Origin: Verrucomicrobiaceae bacterium | Lineage (GTDB): Bacteria > Verrucomicrobiota > Verrucomicrobiia > Verrucomicrobiales > Verrucomicrobiaceae | Reading direction: 5' to 3' | Length of the DNA stretch: 64,000 nt | Assembly: GCA_016795365.1 (NCBI GenBank) | Contig: JAEUHN010000001.1 | Location: 186,001 to 250,000, forward strand | Part shown: positions 62,717-64,000 of the stretch, piece after piece | Position numbering within the stretch: the first letter of the stretch is position 1 | How the letters are laid out: each line of letters opens with the position of its first letter | Notes under the pieces: model-generated | Told to the model about the DNA's origin: nothing | The model's database searches: none | What the model saw: the letters and a program-made list of their open reading frames with translations, nothing else | Position numbers and translations under genes: made by a program

Positions 62717-64000
62717 TTATGGAGATGGCGTCTGAGCCTCAAGCAGCACGCTGCCGCTGAGCTTCTTCGACGTCAGGATTGTCGTCTTGGGAGGACCGAC
62801 CACAGGCATCTCAGGCAGCAAGAAACAGCCATAGCCCTTGGTCGAAGTGCCATCGTTGACGATCATGCCATTGAAGGTCACCGGACGATCCAGGGACTTG
62901 TTTGGCGTGATCGAGGTGTCGGTGTCCGTCAGCTTGAAGGTGCCCGTGAAGGATCCGGTGATTCCAGCCGTGAAGACCGTGCCGGTGCCGGGTGTGAGCG
63001 ACAAGGTCGCCTTGCCCGGATTGAAGCTCGAGTTGATCGTCGCAGCCTTTGGCGAGCCTGCCAAGATGGTGACTTTGCTGGTGTTGAGACGTGTCGAGGG
63101 ACTCGGTGCACCACCTTCGGCGAAGGTGAGTTTCGCATTGTTTGTGCCAGCCGTCAGCCATGACGACAGAGTGGTTGCCGTCGCAGGGATGCTGTAGAGG
63201 CGACCCACAGTGACGAGAGCGAGCGGACCAAACCCGGCCTTATATGCACGATCTGCTCCCGTGGTGATTCCCGTCTTGAACCAGTCCACGGTGGAATCGT
63301 CGAGCGCATTGCCTGCGGCCGTGTCGATGTGCAGCACGGCAATGACCGACCCGAGGTTGGCATACAGTAGTTTGAAAATGCCGAGGTTGCCCATGTGCTC
63401 GAGCGGAGCCGAGAATGTGACCTTGGTCTCATCGGACAAGGTGATCACGCCCGAGGTGACGCCCGTCGGAGCGACGGTGAATCCGCCATAACCATAGCCC
63501 TGAGGCTTGGACGCGTCGCCTTGGTCAGGTGTGTCGAGCTTGAGCGCGAGCGTGTAGTTGCCCTTCAACGTAGCCAGCAAGACAGCGGGCTGACGGGCGA
63601 TGAAGTCGAGACTCCACGGCCCATCCACCACAGTGCCCGTGGCTTGCTTGTTCGTCGGATCGATGGTGAAGGAAACCACCAGAGGTCCCTGACCAACGCG
63701 GACAATGGTCTGCGTCCCTGTGGGCTTCGCCAGCGAGGTGTCGAGCGGGCCCGAGAGCGGATATGATTTCGTGCCCAGCACGAGCGTGCCAGTGAAGCCG
63801 CCCACGGCGGTGGTGGTGATCTTGATGCTTCCACCAAGGAAGTTGTTCATCGTGGAGGAACGTCCGAGCACGCCTGTGAAGTTTCTCACCACGCCATCAC
63901 CGAACACCTTGGCAACCGTGATCGTGTCGCCCTGGGCCAGGATGCTCGTGCCCGCGCGATTGGTGGCCTTGAAGGACACTGCGAAGTCACCCGCAGCCAG
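62717..64000 (-). CDS. Large secreted protein, C-terminal fragment with the shared tail domain
   Basis: The frame is open to the window edge, so the start is missing; 427 residues are visible. They are beta-rich, with no transmembrane segment. The whole fragment aligns by eye with the last ~410 residues of the giant protein at 23556-38828, with matching blocks ITTTAVGGFTGTL, PTGTQTIVRVGQ, FTIDPTNKQATGTVVD, FSAPL, DWFKTGITTGADRAYKAGF and GRLYSIP, in the same order. The C terminus has GYGCFLLPE, like GAGSFMLPG in the giant. Beyond this tail nothing is known of the protein. The upstream part presumably holds repeats or Ig-like domains. Confidence 0.75.
   Translation of the reverse strand: MAAGDFAVSFKATNRAGTSILAQGDTITVAKVFGDGVVRNFTGVLGRSSTMNNFLGGSIKITTTAVGGFTGTLVLGTKSYPLSGPLDTSLAKPTGTQTIVRVGQGPLVVSFTIDPTNKQATGTVVDGPWSLDFIARQPAVLLATLKGNYTLALKLDTPDQGDASKPQGYGYGGFTVAPTGVTSGVITLSDETKVTFSAPLEHMGNLGIFKLLYANLGSVIAVLHIDTAAGNALDDSTVDWFKTGITTGADRAYKAGFGPLALVTVGRLYSIPATATTLSSWLTAGTNNAKLTFAEGGAPSPSTRLNTSKVTILAGSPKAATINSSFNPGKATLSLTPGTGTVFTAGITGSFTGTFKLTDTDTSITPNKSLDRPVTFNGMIVNDGTSTKGYGCFLLPEMPVVGPPKTTILTSKKLSGSVLLEAQTPSP

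Overview
The window looks like chromosomal DNA from a Verrucomicrobiota bacterium (Verrucomicrobiales, Prosthecobacter-like). This is inferred from gene content, not from a marker gene. The clues are a DUF1080 protein, a Tat-exported Gfo/Idh/MocA oxidoreductase next to a PmoA-like (DUF6807) protein, an ECF-type sigma factor of the 'PTRWSLV' class, a 5,090-residue protein built from autotransporter-associated beta-strand repeats, high GC, and almost no Shine-Dalgarno sequences in front of the genes.

Layout. 1-5.6 kb: the end of an SLC13-type permease, a GT4 glycosyltransferase, obgE, hisS, a transsulfuration enzyme and a small hypothetical. 5.8-12.4 kb, all minus strand: PQQ-type sugar dehydrogenase, ECF sigma factor, Gfo/Idh/MocA oxidoreductase, PmoA-like protein, a GT39 membrane glycosyltransferase and sufU. 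12.4-18.4 kb: an accessory island with an XRE regulator, a divergent type III restriction-modification pair (mod, res), a nucleotidyltransferase-fold protein and a 71-residue protein. It lies between sufU and sufS, which face the same way. 18.4-23.5 kb: sufS, recQ, a CBS-pair protein and an M29 aminopeptidase.

23.6-38.8 kb is one giant secreted-protein gene, with its own terminator. A divergent M60-like metallopeptidase gene follows (39.1-41.3 kb), then tRNA-Met(CAU), a DUF1080 protein and an ECF sigma factor. 43.3-45.7 kb holds glmM and the diadenylate cyclase gene cdaA, with a 68-residue membrane protein between them that looks like a CdaR stripped of its YbbR domains. 45.8-49.7 kb: a DegT-family aminotransferase, a membrane coiled-coil protein, a DUF1624 membrane protein and a LysM lipoprotein.

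49.8-59.9 kb is a seven-gene exopolysaccharide operon. Five of its six junctions are 4-base ATGA overlaps. It encodes a NodB deacetylase, two GT4 glycosyltransferases, a secreted DUF4091 protein, two tandem FemAB/CelD-like acyltransferases, and a Wzz-type co-polymerase fused to a degenerate BY-kinase domain. It starts in an AT-rich segment carrying a 17-base palindrome. 59.9-64 kb, minus strand: a GNAT acetyltransferase, a membrane-anchored SGNH-like protein, a His-rich putative outer-membrane protein, and the C-terminal part of another large secreted protein.

The best leads for something undescribed are: a ~400-residue tail domain shared by the giant protein and the truncated gene at the right edge; the minimal CdaR; a compound palindromic element sitting in frame inside mod, beside a target-recognition region of foreign composition; and the defence island that appears to split a suf operon. 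Functional calls rest on motifs read by eye. No database search was possible.
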